Below, piece by piece: positions 5,073 through 5,697 of a stretch of DNA of 5,697 nt. Numbering within the stretch: position 1 is the first letter of the stretch; each line of letters opens with the position of its first letter. The stretch comes from Candidatus Heimdallarchaeota archaeon (lineage in GTDB: Archaea > Asgardarchaeota > Heimdallarchaeia > Heimdallarchaeales > Kariarchaeaceae): assembly GCA_021399405.1 (NCBI GenBank), contig JAAFKL010000155.1, positions 1 to 5,697 on the forward strand, given 5' to 3'. The notes below the pieces were generated by a model. It was not told the DNA's origin. It did no database searches and saw only the letters and a program-made list of their open reading frames with translations. A program made the translations under genes and the position numbers.

Positions 5073-5697
5073 ATGACAGATTTAAGGCCAGGATCGGAAA
5101 TAGCAGATGGAGTTCATTGGCTAAAAGATTCATATGTGAACATGTATCTTATTGAACATGAGGATGATCTGATCCTAATTGACACTGGGATAAATAAAAA
5201 AGCAAAGAAAGTTTTCAGATACATTCGAGAGGAGCTGGAATCTCGGAAAATCAGTAATATAATGTTAACTCATCATCATCTGGATCATATAAGGGGACTG
5301 CATTCTTTACATGAAGAATTCCATTCTCGCATATTTGTTTCTCAAGAGGATAGCGATGTAGTAACCGGGGCTCGAAAGTCACCTCTCCCAAATAACATAT
5401 TTATGAAGCCGCTTATGTATGTAGCGAGAGGCTTAATACGAGTAAAACCAGTGACTCAAATTGAAATTGCTTCCGATAAAGAAACAATAAGTGAATTTTC
5501 CGTTCATCATCTACCAGGTCACACTTTGGGGTCACTTGGATTTCTAAAATCTGATGCATTTTTTAGTGGTGATGCGGCCGTAACAACAAAAAAAGGTGAG
5601 GTGAAACTAGGTCCAAAAATTATGGCAGAATCTATGAGTCAATCGTATGCTTCACTGAAAAAGTTAGCAGAGTTAAAATTTGATATTTTACTTCCAG
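5073..5697 (+). CDS. Metallo-beta-lactamase-fold hydrolase, 3' end beyond window
   Basis: The visible 208 residues (from MTDLRPGSEIADGVHWLKD) carry the metal-site motifs of the MBL superfamily in order: D37-T-G; HxHxDH as H67-H-H69-L-D71-H72 (THHHLDH); PGHT with H150; and SGD with D167 (AFFSGDAAV). These ligands normally bind two metal ions, usually zinc, and activate water for hydrolysis of thioesters, lactones, phosphodiesters or other substrates. The glyoxalase II-like subgroup shares this pattern, but the substrate cannot be told from this part. No signal peptide is present, so it is cytoplasmic. A short helical insertion (about 105-125, IFMKPLMYVARGLIRVK) follows the second strand block. 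The ATG fits a near-leaderless transcript from the TATA box at 5038-5046. The gene is divergent from the Ig-like protein gene, and the frame is still open at the window edge. Confidence 0.9.
   Translation, partial: MTDLRPGSEIADGVHWLKDSYVNMYLIEHEDDLILIDTGINKKAKKVFRYIREELESRKISNIMLTHHHLDHIRGLHSLHEEFHSRIFVSQEDSDVVTGARKSPLPNNIFMKPLMYVARGLIRVKPVTQIEIASDKETISEFSVHHLPGHTLGSLGFLKSDAFFSGDAAVTTKKGEVKLGPKIMAESMSQSYASLKKLAELKFDILLP

Noticed and set aside
1..5697. CRISPR array, toxin-antitoxin pair or defence operon
   Set aside because: No regularly spaced direct repeats were seen, and no adjacent gene pair has the required domains.

Overview
The window looks archaeal. It is AT-rich, each convincing gene has its own TATA-like box about 27-41 bp upstream of its start codon, and several genes appear leaderless or nearly so, with no Shine-Dalgarno needed. 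It also holds an interrupted tRNA-type gene ending in an oligo-T terminator, a LAGLIDADG endonuclease relic and two proteins built as signal peptide, surface domain, C-terminal membrane anchor and short basic tail. An Asgard (Promethearchaeota-like) source is possible from the overall style, but no marker gene here proves it.

Positions 1-1856 are almost entirely a DDE integrase-type (IS481-like) transposase on the minus strand, with a long N-terminal region I do not recognise. The distal IS end lies just left of the window. The proximal end probably lies within about 100 bp right of the start codon.

Positions 2079-2233 form a tRNA-like gene with intact acceptor, D and T arms. The anticodon arm is broken up by roughly 80 nt of strongly structured sequence, so neither the anticodon nor the amino-acid identity can be read. 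Just after its T-run lies the 3' part of a LAGLIDADG homing endonuclease gene on the opposite strand, cut off at the N-terminal side by an in-frame stop. Positions 2587-2911 look non-coding.

The right half holds a putative surface protein on the plus strand (2957-3718) converging on an Ig-like surface protein on the minus strand (best start GTG at 4899). Between them is a possible 46-aa ORF (3745-3885, minus) with its own TATA box embedded in a pair of overlapping palindromes. Diverging from the Ig-like gene is a metallo-beta-lactamase-fold hydrolase (5073 to the window edge).

The left half is thus a small mobile-element hotspot around a tRNA locus, and the right half is ordinary single-gene transcription units. 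I see no CRISPR array, toxin-antitoxin pair or multi-gene defence operon. The least explained item is the interrupted tRNA-like gene.
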